Shown in pieces: positions 34,401-46,520 of a DNA stretch of 64,000 nucleotides. The DNA lies in NCBI GenBank assembly GCA_015698045.1, contig BLAL01000197.1:372001-436000 (forward strand). Direction: 5' to 3'. The translations under genes and the position numbers were made by a program. Positions within the stretch are counted from its first letter, which is position 1; each line of letters opens with the position of its first letter. The notes beneath the pieces are model-generated. The model made no database searches. It saw only the letters and a list, made by a program, of their open reading frames with translations, and was not told the DNA's origin. This DNA is from Rhizophagus clarus. Lineage: Eukaryota; Glomeromycota; Glomeromycetes; Glomerales; Glomeraceae.

Positions 34401-36198
34401 TGAATAAATTAGCCAATTGTTATTACAATGGAGAAGGCACAGAAAAGAATTTAGAAAAAGCCTTTTACTGGTATCAAAAAGCAGCAGAAAAAAATCAGAT
34501 TAATGCAATGTTTAATTTAGGCAATTTTTATCACAATGGAGTAGGTACAGAAAAGAATTTAGAAAAAGCCTTTTACTGGTATCAAAAAGCAGCAGAAAAT
34601 GGTTATGAAATAGCAATGTTTAATTTAGGCAATTATTATTACAATGGAGAAGGCACAGAAAAGAATTTAGAAAAAGCCTTTTACTGGTATCAAAAAGCAG
34701 CAGAAAAAAATCAGATTAATGCAATGTTTAATTTAAGCAATTGTTATCACAATGGAGAAGGAACAGAAAAGAATTTAGAAAAAGCCTGTTACTGGCATCA
34801 AAAAGTAGAAGAAAGTAGTAAAGGAAGTTTTAAATTTGAAGTTGAATCATGTGATGAATGCAAACAACCGTATAGCAATTATCAATGGTGTCAACAATGT
34901 AACTCTAAACGATTTAAACAAGATTTTTCAAAATGGACTAGTAAAAATGAATTTATTGACAAATTTATTCAAGAAGCACAACTAAATGCTAAAAATAATT
35001 ATGAAGTTTTAGAGTGGATACCTTATAATAAATTGTCAAATATTAGTTATCATGATAAAGGGGGTTTTAGCAAAATTCATAGAGCTATCTGGTTAGACGG
35101 ACCTATTGACAGTTGGAATTTTGGTGAGCTACAATGGAATAGATGGAAATTTCAAGCAGGTTATGAGGTTATACTTAAAATACTTAATAATTCATCATGT
35201 TTAGACAGTAAATTTCTGAATGAGGTATAATATTTATATTTAAGCAAATTTTTTATTTTTTTATTTATTGATTTATTTTATAAAAAATTAATAATTTATT
35301 ATTATTATTATTTATATAGTGGAAATATCATTATAACTGCCAGAAGAAATCATTTTCAAAATTTATTCAAATCTTTGGAATTACTCAAGATCCAAATAAT
35401 TTAGATTATGTAATAGTAATGAGTTATGCAAAAAAAGGAAGTTTGAGAAAATGTTTATCTGATATAATTAAATTTAAGTGGCAGGACAAGTTACAATTAT
35501 TGAAAAAAATTATATCGGGACTTAAAGTAATTCATGAATCACATTTAACTCATGGTGATTTTCATGATGGCAATATTTTAATGTCGGATAATTATAGTGA
35601 AATATTAATTATTGATTTAGGACTATGTAAACCTATAAGTGAATTACAAGATTCTGATAAAAAAGATAATGAAATTTATGGAGTTATGCCTTATATGGCA
35701 CCTGAAATATTAAGAAACAAACCATATACTCCAGCGAGCGATATTTATAGTTTTTCAATGATAATGTGGGAATTTACATCAGGTATTCCCCCCTTTAATC
35801 ATAAAGCACATGATCTTCAACTTAGTTCAAATATTTGTAGAGGAGAACGTCCTGAAATTATGGGAAATACTCCAAAATGTTATGTAGATTTAATGAGAAA
35901 ATGTTGGGATTCAGATCCAGAAAATAGACCAACCATAACAGAGCTTGAATATAAAATATTCGAATGGGTTAGATGTACTAATGAATATTATAGAATAAAC
36001 AAGGATGGAAATTATAAGTTTATGGTACCTAATCTTAATAACGAATTAAAAAATGATATGCTTGAATTTGTAGAAGCAAACAATGCTTTAGTACAAGAAA
36101 AAACTAATATTTCTACTATCATACAATCTCATCCACAAGCATATTATACAAGTCGCAATCTTACTGAAAATTCTAAGTGTTTGGATTGTATGATATAA
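31427..36198 (+). CDS. Sel1-repeat protein fused to a protein kinase
   Basis: Exon 1 (31427..35224) and exon 2 (35320..36198) join in phase 0 across a 95-bp intron, giving about 1,558 residues. Residues about 28-1,110 are 30 full Sel1-like repeats of exactly 36 residues (TEKNLEKAFYWYQKAAENGY type), a solenoid used for protein binding, plus partial units at both ends. A Cys-rich knuckle (CDECKQPYSNYQWCQQC) follows. The kinase domain has a glycine loop DKGGFSKIH, Lys in VILKIL, catalytic loop HGDFHDGNIL (HGD in place of HRD), metal-binding IIDLGLC (DLG in place of DFG), MAPEIL and SDIYSFSMIMWEF. Key residues for phosphotransfer are present. Sel1 units precede the kinase, opposite to the gene at 47,421-49,702. 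It belongs to the expanded tyrosine-kinase-like families of these fungi (family knowledge); substrates are unknown. Confidence 0.92.
31517..34830 (+). repeat. 108-bp in-frame tandem array (Sel1 units)
   Basis: About 30 head-to-tail 108-bp units, with the segment encoding NLEKAFYWYQKAA nearly invariant. Units 17 and 20 (at about 33,240-33,350 and 33,565-33,670) are practically identical, pointing to a recent 324-bp, three-unit duplication. Reverse-strand frames through the array are shadows. Confidence 0.95.
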
Positions 36199-37350
36199 TT
36201 AAAAATTGTTAAATCCATTATTTATTCTTTATTCGTCGCATTAGATATTTAATAAATAGTAGATTTCACAATATAGTAAATAATTATAGAAATAATAATT
36301 GTTTACATTATTATTTTTATTTGCAATTTATTTAGCAAATATTCTTAAAGATTTACTACTTAGTAATATTAACTAGATTGATATCAGATATTATAATTAC
36401 TCCTGATAAATATTAATAGCAATTGAATACCTAAAATATTATCTTAAATTATATATTATTATCAATACTAGCTAGTCTTTTTGAAACAACATAGATACTT
36501 TTATCTTTCTCTAGTTACTTTTTGTACAATTAAATCAATCACAGATTCAGATTCAGATGCAGATTTATAATTTTAAACATTACTGAATTGGTTTATTACA
36601 CATGGAATCAACGGTCAATTTTATAACGCCAGCCCAATTTTACGAAAAATGAAATATTCACGTTTTAGTAGATACTGTACTGTATCCATTGAAATACGTC
36701 AAGTTAGTGTTAACGGCTAAAAAACAAAGACAATTTATTCATCGTTATGTAGTAATTATTCACGGTAATAAGATTTATGGACGAATAAATGTAAAATTTC
36801 CATCACGATAATGAACAAATACTATCATAGTTATGTATATAATGTAAATCGAAAAAAAAAATGTATTAATGAACACACTCACATATTAGTGCCAAAAACA
36901 TGAAATAAACAATTATTTTATCTAAAAATTACAAATACTATTATAATTACAAAAATTGCAAGTTGCAACATTCATTATATTGCATTTTTACCATTGCCAT
37001 CTCAGAATAAGTACTTTTTGGAGCATTTACCATGAGTAAAAATCTTTTAATCAATATCTTCATCAAAATCGCTTGATGAATCATCTTTGGAATCTGCAGC
37101 AATATAAATTCTTGGCATGTTATTTGCTACGCATTCTTTTTAAAGGAAAATTTTGATTTTCTTAATAAATCTGATTTTTATATATATTAAATCTTTGTTA
37201 TGTTCTGCTACATCCCTAAAAATTCTCTAATATGTAATTTCTTTACCACCTAATTTTTTTATAATTTTCTTATCACTAATATTATAATATTAAATATTCT
37301 TGGATCATTAACTATTAATTTATAATTTTAAAAATTTCTAATACATAATT
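36199..37350. other. Intergenic region
   Basis: AT-rich sequence between convergent genes. Nothing coding and no clear repeat was found; it should hold both 3' untranslated regions. Confidence 0.5.
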
Positions 37351-38790
37351 TCAAAAAATATCTTGATTAATATACGTCTTACGTCTCAGATCATATAATT
37401 TTGTTTCCCAAAAAACAAATTCATTACATTTAAAAACTCCATTTATTTTATGATCTTTAATAAAATTATCCCATTCAGTACTGTAATTACAATATAAATG
37501 TAAAGTTTTTTCACCTTTATAACTCCAATTAGTTAAAAATGATTTTAAAGTTTCTTCATTAAAATCACGAACCTCATGACAAATACGAATTTTGTACAAA
37601 GTGGAAGGAGATGATTTAATTAACAATTTTAGAAAATCATCACAATATTCATTCAAAATCCTCTCATTAATTTCTATTATTTCCAAGTGTTGACACTTAA
37701 TGAATATTTTCTCTAATTCTTCCAGAGTTTCATTTATATTCAAAAATACTGTAACATATTTTATATTTGGACAATATTTATAAATCGACTGATTATATTC
37801 TTTTACATTATAATAATTATTATTAAGTTTAATTTTAACTCTCTGAAGATTCCCATTAGTATTTTGAATAATATTTATTGCTGCTTGAAGATTATATATA
37901 TCTAGTAACTCGAGTGTTTGAAGGTTACAATAACCTACATTTATTATATACTTTTCAAATATTATATCAGAATTATTTTCCCCATTTATTATTAAATATT
38001 GTAAATTAGTTAATTTTGGAAAAATAGAATGTAAATGTAGAAAAGAACAACGCGTTCTTGTATGTAGATAAATGATTGAATTTGCATGTTTTTCTAAGGC
38101 TTGAGAAATTCTTTTACATTTACTAAATTCATCTATAAATATATATTTAATTTGTTTTTGCATTTCAATTAATTCCGCAACTCCAAAAAGTTTATCATCA
38201 AAAATAATTATTTTGATTTTTTCTATTGATCTGCATATTTGTGCTAAATTACGATAGAAATATTGGTTTACTGTTTCACAATCTAACTGATATAGATTTG
38301 AAAGTGAATTGTTTGATCCTGGATATTCATATATTGAATAATGTAACATATCCGCACTCAAATATTTTATAGTTGAACATTCACTAATAAAAAGCTTATA
38401 AATTTCTTCCCTTAATATTCTTGATTTATTTGGAAATATCCCATCAATATCCTTAAGATATTTGCAAAATCTAATATAATTAAATGAAAGTTTATACTTT
38501 TGAAAATTTGTTTCAATGATATTTTCATCCTTTAAAAGGTTTATTGAATTATCTGAAAGATGTGAAATGATACTATTGAATAATGATTTTCTCTTATAAG
38601 CATAGTTATAGGGATAACTCCATAAAATTGGAATCATTACTTCACACCAAAGTTTATTAACAAATAAACAAGAATGTAAAGAATTAACACACTTGTTATT
38701 AATAAAACCCTTATTAATAAAGTCATCATTCATTAAGTGATCTAAATCTTGAAAAATATAATAAAGAATATCCCTATTTAATTTTGACAT
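37351..38790 (-). CDS. F-box-like protein
   Basis: A single intact exon of 479 residues. The first about 60 residues form an F-box-like motif: LNRDILYYIFQDL, then SCLFVNKLWCEVMIPILWSYP. Further on, leucine/isoleucine-rich segments with Cys-Pro-Asn and Asn-Leu words recur at intervals (for example FPKLTNLQYLIING, CNLQTLELLDIYNLQ, CPNIKYVTVFL, CQHLEIIEI), typical of degenerate leucine-rich repeats. F-box proteins recruit substrates to SCF ubiquitin ligases through SKP1, with the repeats binding the substrate. This is a large multigene family in these fungi (family knowledge). No tail domain beyond the repeats is seen. A T10 run lies immediately upstream of the ATG. Confidence 0.78.
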   Translation of the reverse strand: MSKLNRDILYYIFQDLDHLMNDDFINKGFINNKCVNSLHSCLFVNKLWCEVMIPILWSYPYNYAYKRKSLFNSIISHLSDNSINLLKDENIIETNFQKYKLSFNYIRFCKYLKDIDGIFPNKSRILREEIYKLFISECSTIKYLSADMLHYSIYEYPGSNNSLSNLYQLDCETVNQYFYRNLAQICRSIEKIKIIIFDDKLFGVAELIEMQKQIKYIFIDEFSKCKRISQALEKHANSIIYLHTRTRCSFLHLHSIFPKLTNLQYLIINGENNSDIIFEKYIINVGYCNLQTLELLDIYNLQAAINIIQNTNGNLQRVKIKLNNNYYNVKEYNQSIYKYCPNIKYVTVFLNINETLEELEKIFIKCQHLEIIEINERILNEYCDDFLKLLIKSSPSTLYKIRICHEVRDFNEETLKSFLTNWSYKGEKTLHLYCNYSTEWDNFIKDHKINGVFKCNEFVFWETKLYDLRRKTYINQDIF

Positions 38791-39868
38791 TTTTTTTTTT
38801 TTAGGAAAATTTTAGGAATAAAACGAATTAAAAGAGCAAAAAGTAAAGGGATAAATATTTGTGTCATAGTTGAATCATAGTTATACTAAAGAAATCATGA
38901 TGATTATATATATACGCGTGACATGTTAGGTCCCCAAATTAATGTTGTAATATTAATCATATGACCAACATAATCATGAGTCATTAAATAAATATCACAT
39001 AAAATTTTATAAGGGTTAATTATAAAAGTATTTCGTGATTTAAATCATGCTGCTGCATCTAAGAGAACTAAAATTCATTACACCTACTGATATTAATTAT
39101 GAAGTGCTTATCAGGGCTGTCACATAAAAAAATGTATGAACACTATAGGTGTATAATAACGATTAAATGTGCAAGCATAAATTTCAACTGCAATTCAAGT
39201 TAATTAGAAAATAGGAACCTCGGAACAATCTCGCAATATTTATGATTCAAGTTTTTTATTACAGATGACTTTTTGTATATGTTCTTATTCAATATATAGT
39301 ACTTATATAGATAGTTATTTCATTGTAATACTATTTTCGAAATAGTTCATTTTTTACGAACAAATAGTTTCACCAGCTAATGCCACGCAAAGAAATGAGA
39401 CATAATAATTAGAAAAAAGATATTACACGGAAGATCAATCGTTTTTTTTTTCAGTTCCGAAGGAACAATTTGTCTCGGGTAATCAAAAATTATGATACCG
39501 AATACTAAACATCATTACTGCTATTGATTACAAAGACGATGATTATGGAACAATTTAATAAAGAGATAACTCAAACAACGGAGCAATAAAAAATTCTTCT
39601 TAATACACAAAGTGAATAGGTTCGTTGACTCAGCATAACATTTAATGAATAAAAGTACCAAGAACATCGATAACCAACTTAGAATATTATTCAGCTAATA
39701 GTATTCTATGACAACATTTCAAGCCGTTCTATTCCGAACACTTGCATTTAAGGGAATAATAGTATCACACAAAAAATTATATATCATATTACAAATCTTT
39801 ATATATTTAATTATTTATTTAATTAATCTTTAGACAACTAAATAATATGATTTAAACTACAAACTATA
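38791..39868. other. Intergenic region
   Basis: Unique AT-rich sequence; no gene, RNA or repeat is recognised. It contains the upstream region of the F-box gene and the 3' region of the channel gene. Confidence 0.5.
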
Positions 39869-42800
39869 CTAAACACTAATAATCATATCATCGTTTTGAT
39901 TTTGTAACAAATTAATTATATGATCAATTTTACTTTGCAATATTTGAATATTATTGGATTGAATTTTTGAAGTTATTAATAAATTTCGAGATTTATCCTC
40001 ATCTTCATCAACGTCAACGAACCAATATGATGATAATGGAATTCTGCTTTGTGAAGTATTATCTTGAAGAGAATTAATCAGATTTTTATTACCACCGCTA
40101 TCATCATTATCATCATCATCATCATTATCATTACTATTATCACAATCATCAACATCATCACCATAATACCATGAATTATTATTATTACCATCAGTTAAGA
40201 AATTCTTATGACTTTCTCTGGCTTTCTCAGATTTTTTTAGCCAATTTTCAATATAATCAGATCTTGCGGTAAAATAAACATATCGAGGATTTCCTTCTTT
40301 ATTTCCAAATAATTTTTCGGTTGTTTCATAATCTGCGATCATTTCTGCCCGAAATTTTAATACAGCATGTCTACTAACTTCTTTTGCATCATCAAATGCT
40401 GAACTAAAATTAAAATTAATTAATTACTAGTTTCGCACAATTAATTATTCAAATAAGTTAGTGTAATTAAATCACTTACGTCATAATTGCGATTAACATA
40501 TTCTGTAAAATTATAACAAGAAGAATACTACCGATGAGAGTAAAAACATCTACTGACCAGTCATCCAGATCTAATTGATCCCAGCGACCATTTGTCCAAA
40601 AGTAAACTGCTTCGATAGATTTAACTAAATTTGGTGTAATAATTTTTTTTAGGATCATTTCTGAGTAAAACGTACCTATTGAATAATTAAAGAGGTTTAT
40701 GGTTAAAACAATATTTAGCTGCACAAATTAAAATTATACTTAAACATAACTAACATAGAAAACCCGATCCCAAAAGTAAACAAAAAAATAAAAAGTAAGA
40801 ACGGTATTATTTGTTTCACGATGTTAGTGATAATATAAATATATGCTCCGGTTTTTTCAAAGTATCGTAATAACTATTATTTTCCAAGAAAAAAAAAATA
40901 TTACTGTTATGATTTAGAATAACACACACGTAAATAATCACGTAATAATGCATATTGATATGTTAACATGCTAAAATTAACTTACCAATACAAGTTCAAA
41001 TGAAATTACTAAAATTGTAAATGATATGAAAATGTATAATGTCCGATCATAAAAAACATAAAAGCCTATACTTTGAGAGAAACATATGCTAATAACAATT
41101 AATGGCATAATTACCGAAAATAAATCAAAAAAATTGTAAAAATTAAAATATCTTTTCCATCCAACATTTTTTAGCTGAATTCTTTCAGTATTTAGTAAAT
41201 AACCCCAATCCAATAAAATGTAACAAATTCTACAATTATAATTAAATCTCGAAGTTCATAGTTCTCTATAGAAACCAAAATACTAAATTCATCAATTCCT
41301 CTAATAGCACCTACTATTAAGGCAAAATCTACAGCAAATATAAAATATAATAATATTTGTCTAAAGAAAAAATTTCTTGCCAAGTTCCATTTAAAATCAA
41401 TCATTGCGGCTATTGAAGGATTATCATAAATTTCTGCACTATTTTCATTTCTTATCATTCGTAAGAATGGACTCATTTTTTCCTCTTTTTTTATCATATG
41501 CCCACGTGGCCAAATTGGCAATTTTAGGAATTTCAAAAAAATCATCCAGCATCCTTTTCGTTTATTATCAATTCCTTCAGGATACAAAGTGAAATCTGGG
41601 AGGGGAACCATGTAAACTTGATTAGGAGTGGTAGTAGATTTTGTCCTAATTATATTTGAAATCATCCTTTTTGAAATAAAAAATTTTATTTAAAATGTTA
41701 ATTTTGTTAAAATATTTTATTTTGTTTATTGATTATTATAAATATTACCTTTATTTACTCTGAAAAAGTAGTTTTCGCAAAAAATTACCACCTTCCTCTC
41801 TCTTGGAGAGAGAAGTATCCACTTTTATTGCATGTATATTTTTATTATTGTATTTGATAATATCCTTTAGAACCTTGCTACAAATATTGAATTGTTCCAA
41901 GCAAACTTCATTAGATCCAAAACAAGGTTTTTGAAATAATTTTTTAACATAAAATATTAATCGATATTCATAGAGTAATGGAATTCCTTTAACAACGGTA
42001 AACATCCAATTAGGAGTTTTTACGGCATTATCTGAATAATAATCTAATAAGTACTTAATTATAATTGTATCTTTACGATGCTTTTTATTTGTACATTTAA
42101 TAGCAATTTCAAGATCAGTTTCTTTAATTTTTTTGTTCCATGAATAACATCTTGGAATATGTAGGTATTTACTTTTTCCACCATTGGATTTGGAAGATAA
42201 AATTTTTCTGATGATGGAAACACGATTACCACGAATAAGATTTACCATAATATCAAAACGTATATCTAACAGTCTCCATAATCCACACTTTTTAAAGAAA
42301 TACTTTTTAATAATAGATTCAGTTTGTTGGATTAAATTTTCAATTTGAAGTTGTTTCTTTAAATCAGTTGATTCACTCCTTATTTTTTCAAGGAATTCTA
42401 ATGTTTGACTTGCATCTACTGGAGTATTAACTTTTTCAGGCCATTCAAACTCAATTTCATTACCAAGTTGAGAAGGCGAATTTCCAGAAGGTAAATACAA
42501 TTTTAAATAGAATCCATTATATCCAACTTTTAAATGTTGAATTTGAAATTGTTTATGTTTTTCTGTATGCTTGTTTGCCCAAATATATTCGAGAAACTTT
42601 GAAACACTTTTACTTTTACACCATACTTGAACAGTTGATTCTCCAATAATTAATTGAATAGATTTATTATCATCAAGGTATACTGAAATACGTTTGTATC
42701 CTTTATTATATAACCATGGTTCGGGATTTTTTATGATAATTCTTTTATTATTTTCAAAATTAAAGCATAAATGTTTTCCAAAAGAATCATAAATCAAATG

Positions 42801-44178
42801 ATAATCCGTTACAAATGAGGAAGATGATGTCAAGGAATCATCTACTATCGAGTGAATTCTGTCAAATATAATGATGTTTCTCATATTATTACTTTCGGAA
42901 CTTAATAATTTAACGATTTCTGATTCTTTCAATAGAGAAATAATAGCTCCGTTTTCTGCTATAGTAATAAGATTTCCAGAAGAATTAACCAACCTTTGAG
43001 GATATTCATATTTTGTAGGAAAGAGTGAAGAAATATCATTCATCCTTCTAACACAATTATCGGAGCAATCAAATAAATCCCAGATTACAATAATAGGTGT
43101 AACATCAATTCCTTCAGTTTCATTATTGTATCTTACTTTTTCAATGACAATTAACAATTTACTATCATCCTGAATAAAATCAAAAAAAAGTATTTGAATA
43201 TTTTTTTTCTTTAAATTTCCTTGTGGTAACTTTTAAACCATTTTCCATTAAAAAAATTGTAATACAATTTGCACCATGACAATAAGCAAAAAGAGTTTCA
43301 TTATTTGAAATACTAAAGCAAGAAGGACCATTTCCTATAATATATTCTTCAAATTTTTGAAAAGTGCTTTCTAATGAATTCGTTTTAAAATTATACATTT
43401 CAACAGTTTGTACCTTGTCTTTACAGTCTTCTATAACAAAACGTCTTTTTACTAAACTTCGTTGAATAAAAAACCAAATTTCATTTACTGGCAACCTTTT
43501 TAATTTGTTTAAAAACTTTGTTGGAAAATTGAAATTTTCGATTGCTTCATTAGAACGAAAGAAATTAAACCAATCATTGTTGTGTTTTTTCTTAATCATA
43601 TTTTTAATTTTTTCATTTTTTATTAAAAACCTAGTGATTCCATTCATGTTAATAAGAATTATTTCAGTAGAATCTTCATCTTTATTATCTAAAAATTTAA
43701 CTATACCACCTATATTATTAATACTTGAAAATAATCTTGATTGTTGTGCCGCAGAAATAATCCATGTAGACTCTAAATTCGTTTCGACGTCAGAATGATC
43801 TTCATATTTCATATTAGCGTTAGATCCAAAATGAGAGACTATAATTAGAACATCAACAGTCCCATCGGCTAAGGTAAATTCGTTGGATATCGATAAACTC
43901 CATTTTATTTTTTCCAAAGGCATATCAATATTTTTAAACCCAGAACAATTTATTTCGTGTGATCGTGTTAGATCATCAAATTTATATAATTTTAATTGAA
44001 GAGTTTCGGTGTTTAATGTTATTACTTGAGTGCCGTCTGAACTCGTAGCGACATATTGACGATCGTCACATGAGATTAAATGGCTTGAATCAAATGAATA
44101 AATTGAATTGATTTCTGCTTTTTCTTCATCATCCAATGAATATGATGATGATTTTTTATAGATTTGTGGGAATGTCAT
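39869..44178 (-). pseudogene. Ion-channel protein with beta-propeller-like N-terminus, frame broken
   Basis: Read from ATG at 44178. The N-terminal about 800 residues show WD-like strands (CDDRQYVATSSDGTQVITL, FSISNNETLFAYCHGANCI). The exon beginning at 41,666 starts the membrane part. Transmembrane segments include FFFRQILLYFIFAVDFALIVG, FDLFSVIMPLIVISICF and LYIFISFTILVISFEL. A pore-like region (AVYFWTNGRWDQLDLDDW) precedes LIGSILLVIILQNMLIAIM. The last exon (39869..40403) is an acidic cytoplasmic tail that starts SAFDDAKEVSRHAVLKFR. This is the ion-transport (TRP/cation channel-like) fold. Breaks: the frame changes at an A8/T8 run (43,182-43,189) and at a C4/G4 run (41,203-41,206), and a TAA stands at 41,751-41,753. 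The junction near 40,740-40,800 is unresolved. It is either a decayed gene or a good gene with homopolymer errors. Confidence 0.65.
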
Positions 44179-45388
44179 AATTATCAATATATATGATTAA
44201 AAAAAAGTCGTTAATCTCTATAACATCGTATTCATTATATTTATATATTTTATAATTTAAAGCAGAACATTTAATGTGTAACATCATTGACTCTTTTTTT
44301 GTTTGACGATTTTGGAATGCGATTTGTGATACAACCTTTGTTGATCTTATTTTGGGATACAGAGCCACGTGTTTGCTATTAATAAATTTCTTGCTCAATC
44401 TACATCTAGAAGATTTAAAATGAAGCTTTTAAAAAGATAATAATGATAAATAAATCAAGAAAATATGATGATATCTTTATGCAGCAATTTTCATTGTATA
44501 TTTCTTGCACAGCCGAACTGTTTATATAAATATACTTCCAAATTAGGCACTAATTTTCTGACTTAAATTTGGCCTTAAACTTAGTTTAAACAAATGCAAC
44601 TATATATGATTTTCGTAACATATAATAAAGAATTAATAAATGAGTCTGTTACAGATTTGAAACTCATTTAAAATAAGTTATTTGTGCTCAAACTCATTAC
44701 GTTTTATTTCATTTATTTTCTGACCAAAACCAAGCTAGTAAGTTTCGTACTTTGCAACATAAGCTTTTTCTACGTCAGTTACTGGTCAGTAAAATTTACA
44801 GGATCCATAGACTCTTGTTACCGAGCGATAAGATCATTATAAAAAGTGCGTATATGAATTATGTTCTTTATTAAAATAAAATTGACATTCGTCTTGACTT
44901 GGTTAAAAATTCTTTGTAAAAGTTAGTTAATAAATAGTTAGCTTCTCGTCCCTAAATTCTTACTCAAATTTAGCAAATCTCTGAAAGACGATTGGCTAAC
45001 TTGATTTCCTGGGTAACAGGTAACGGATGAAAAAATTTTATTTATTTTTTCAAGGTAACTGATGATTGGACAAAATGGAAATCACATGATCAAATAAATC
45101 CAATTCACCACATTTACATAACCAGCTACATAATCCGCACGGGCTAACTATCGACTATGTATTTATTTATTTGGCCTTAAAGACACAGAATCATACGTAT
45201 TGCTCAAGTTTTGTTTGAAAAATACATATGAGAATCACTTACAGTATGTTAAATTACGGATGATACAAGATCATAATGATATTCACTTTGAGCATAACAA
45301 CGTTGGTTTCACTGAAATTAGTTTCTTATTTAGATTCTCAATCATAACTTTCAATAAACCAAATGAATATAATGCTTTACAAACTTAA
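44179..45388. other. Intergenic region
   Basis: AT-rich. Upstream of the channel gene an 80-codon minus-strand frame (44,156-44,398) is not convincing. No other feature is seen before the TTAA-flanked element. Confidence 0.45.
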
Positions 45389-45868
45389 TTCGTGATCCGC
45401 CAGTAAACCATAAAATTTAAATTAGTAACAATAGGTGAAAGTTATATATAATTTTATTAGTAACGCAGAATCTGCAGTTCCAGCAATGCAAGGTACCAAT
45501 TTTTTAAATGTAATATAAAACCTATCTTTATAAGCATATAAATAATATGCTATTTGACTATCTTTTTACCAAAAATCTGGTAAATTTTTTAAGCACTAAA
45601 AGACACTTTACTAAGAGCTGAAATATTAAATTTAAAGAAATCAAAATTTGGAAACTTAAAAATATTTAAGGATAACTTGCCATCCAGTAATTGCAAAAGG
45701 ATGAAATTCAGCTCATTGGATTCCTCTCATCAAGACGCATCTAATAATAGTAATTTCATGTCTCTGGAATCAATATAAAGTCAAGTTACTTTCCGGACAT
45801 TGTAGATTCCAAATTATCAATATACTACTTATCACCGCCAAATTTTATGGTTACTGGTGGATTACAAA
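45389..45868. mobile_element. 480-bp miniature inverted-repeat element flanked by TTAA
   Basis: The left end is TTCGTGATCCGCCAGTAAAC and the right end, reversed, TTTGTAATCCACCAGTAACC; similarity continues into CATAAAATTT. TTAA stands immediately outside both ends (45,385-45,388 and 45,869-45,872), as expected for a TTAA target duplication. No coding sequence. TTAA targets are typical of piggyBac-type transposases, but the ends do not prove that family. Confidence 0.65.
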
Positions 45869-46208
45869 TTAAATTATTTGTTTATATCACTTTGAAATAA
45901 AGATATTTGATCCGAAAAATGCTTGTTATGGTACAATTTATGCTAAATAAATGACAACCATGTACATAAAAATTACATTTTCAAAGAATTTGCCGTCTGT
46001 GTGACCAAGAGTTCAAAATAAACATACATAATATCAGATAAAATTCTAATGTTTAACATTAAGAGGTTGCAGCCAGAAGCTATTAATCCGAAATGTACGA
46101 AGGACTATATTTCTACGCTAAGGATATCACTCCGTTGTCCATCTGGCACGTGACGACACGTAGTGAATAATAAGCAGGGCGATTCAAATTTTAAAAAATG
46201 GATAATTA

Positions 46209-46504
46209 TCTCGGTTAGTATAGTGGTTAGTATCCCCGCCTGTCATGCGGGAGACCGGGGTTCAATTTCCCAACCGAGAGCCATTAATCGGTGTGCGTAA
46301 AGTAGTTTCTTTTATAAGACTCTACTCCTTCTCACGATCCGTTATCAGGATTGAGGCCCGGTTGTTTTTACAATTAGGTTATAGTGTTATTTTTTTTAAT
46401 TTTAATTTAGATTTTTTTTATTTCTCTTTTTCTTTTACTGTAAATGTAAATAACATTGGCTCGACCCCTCAATAAATAAATAAATAACAGATAAATAAAT
46501 AAAT
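46209..46504 (+). mobile_element. tRNA-Asp-derived SINE
   Basis: Bases 46209-46280 fold as a tRNA with a GTC (Asp) anticodon: a perfect 7-bp acceptor stem (TCTCGGT/ACCGAGA), anticodon stem-loop CCCGCCTGTCATGCGGG, and discriminator G. The T stem has one mismatch and a G-T pair, and the B box reads GGTTCAATTTC. A tRNA-unrelated body follows (46,281-46,467), then an (AATA)n tail to 46,504. The 16-bp direct repeat AAAAAATGGATAATTA flanks the unit perfectly at 46,193-46,208 and 46,505-46,520. Head, body, tail and target duplication define a SINE made by LINE machinery. It is young, as the duplications are identical. An independent host tRNA gene is less likely but not excluded. Confidence 0.85.
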
Positions 46505-46520
46505 AAAAAATGGATAATTA

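Noticed and set aside
43180-43245. Intron to explain the frame change in the channel gene (donor GTTACC, acceptor TTATTCAG)
   Set aside because: The phase would fit, but the donor is unlike the GTAAGT/GTATGT sites used elsewhere here and removing it would delete a natural-looking strand; kept as an alternative only.
46209-46280. Ordinary host tRNA-Asp gene
   Set aside because: Perfect 16-bp direct repeats, an unrelated body and an (AATA)n tail show a SINE; the T stem also has a mismatch.
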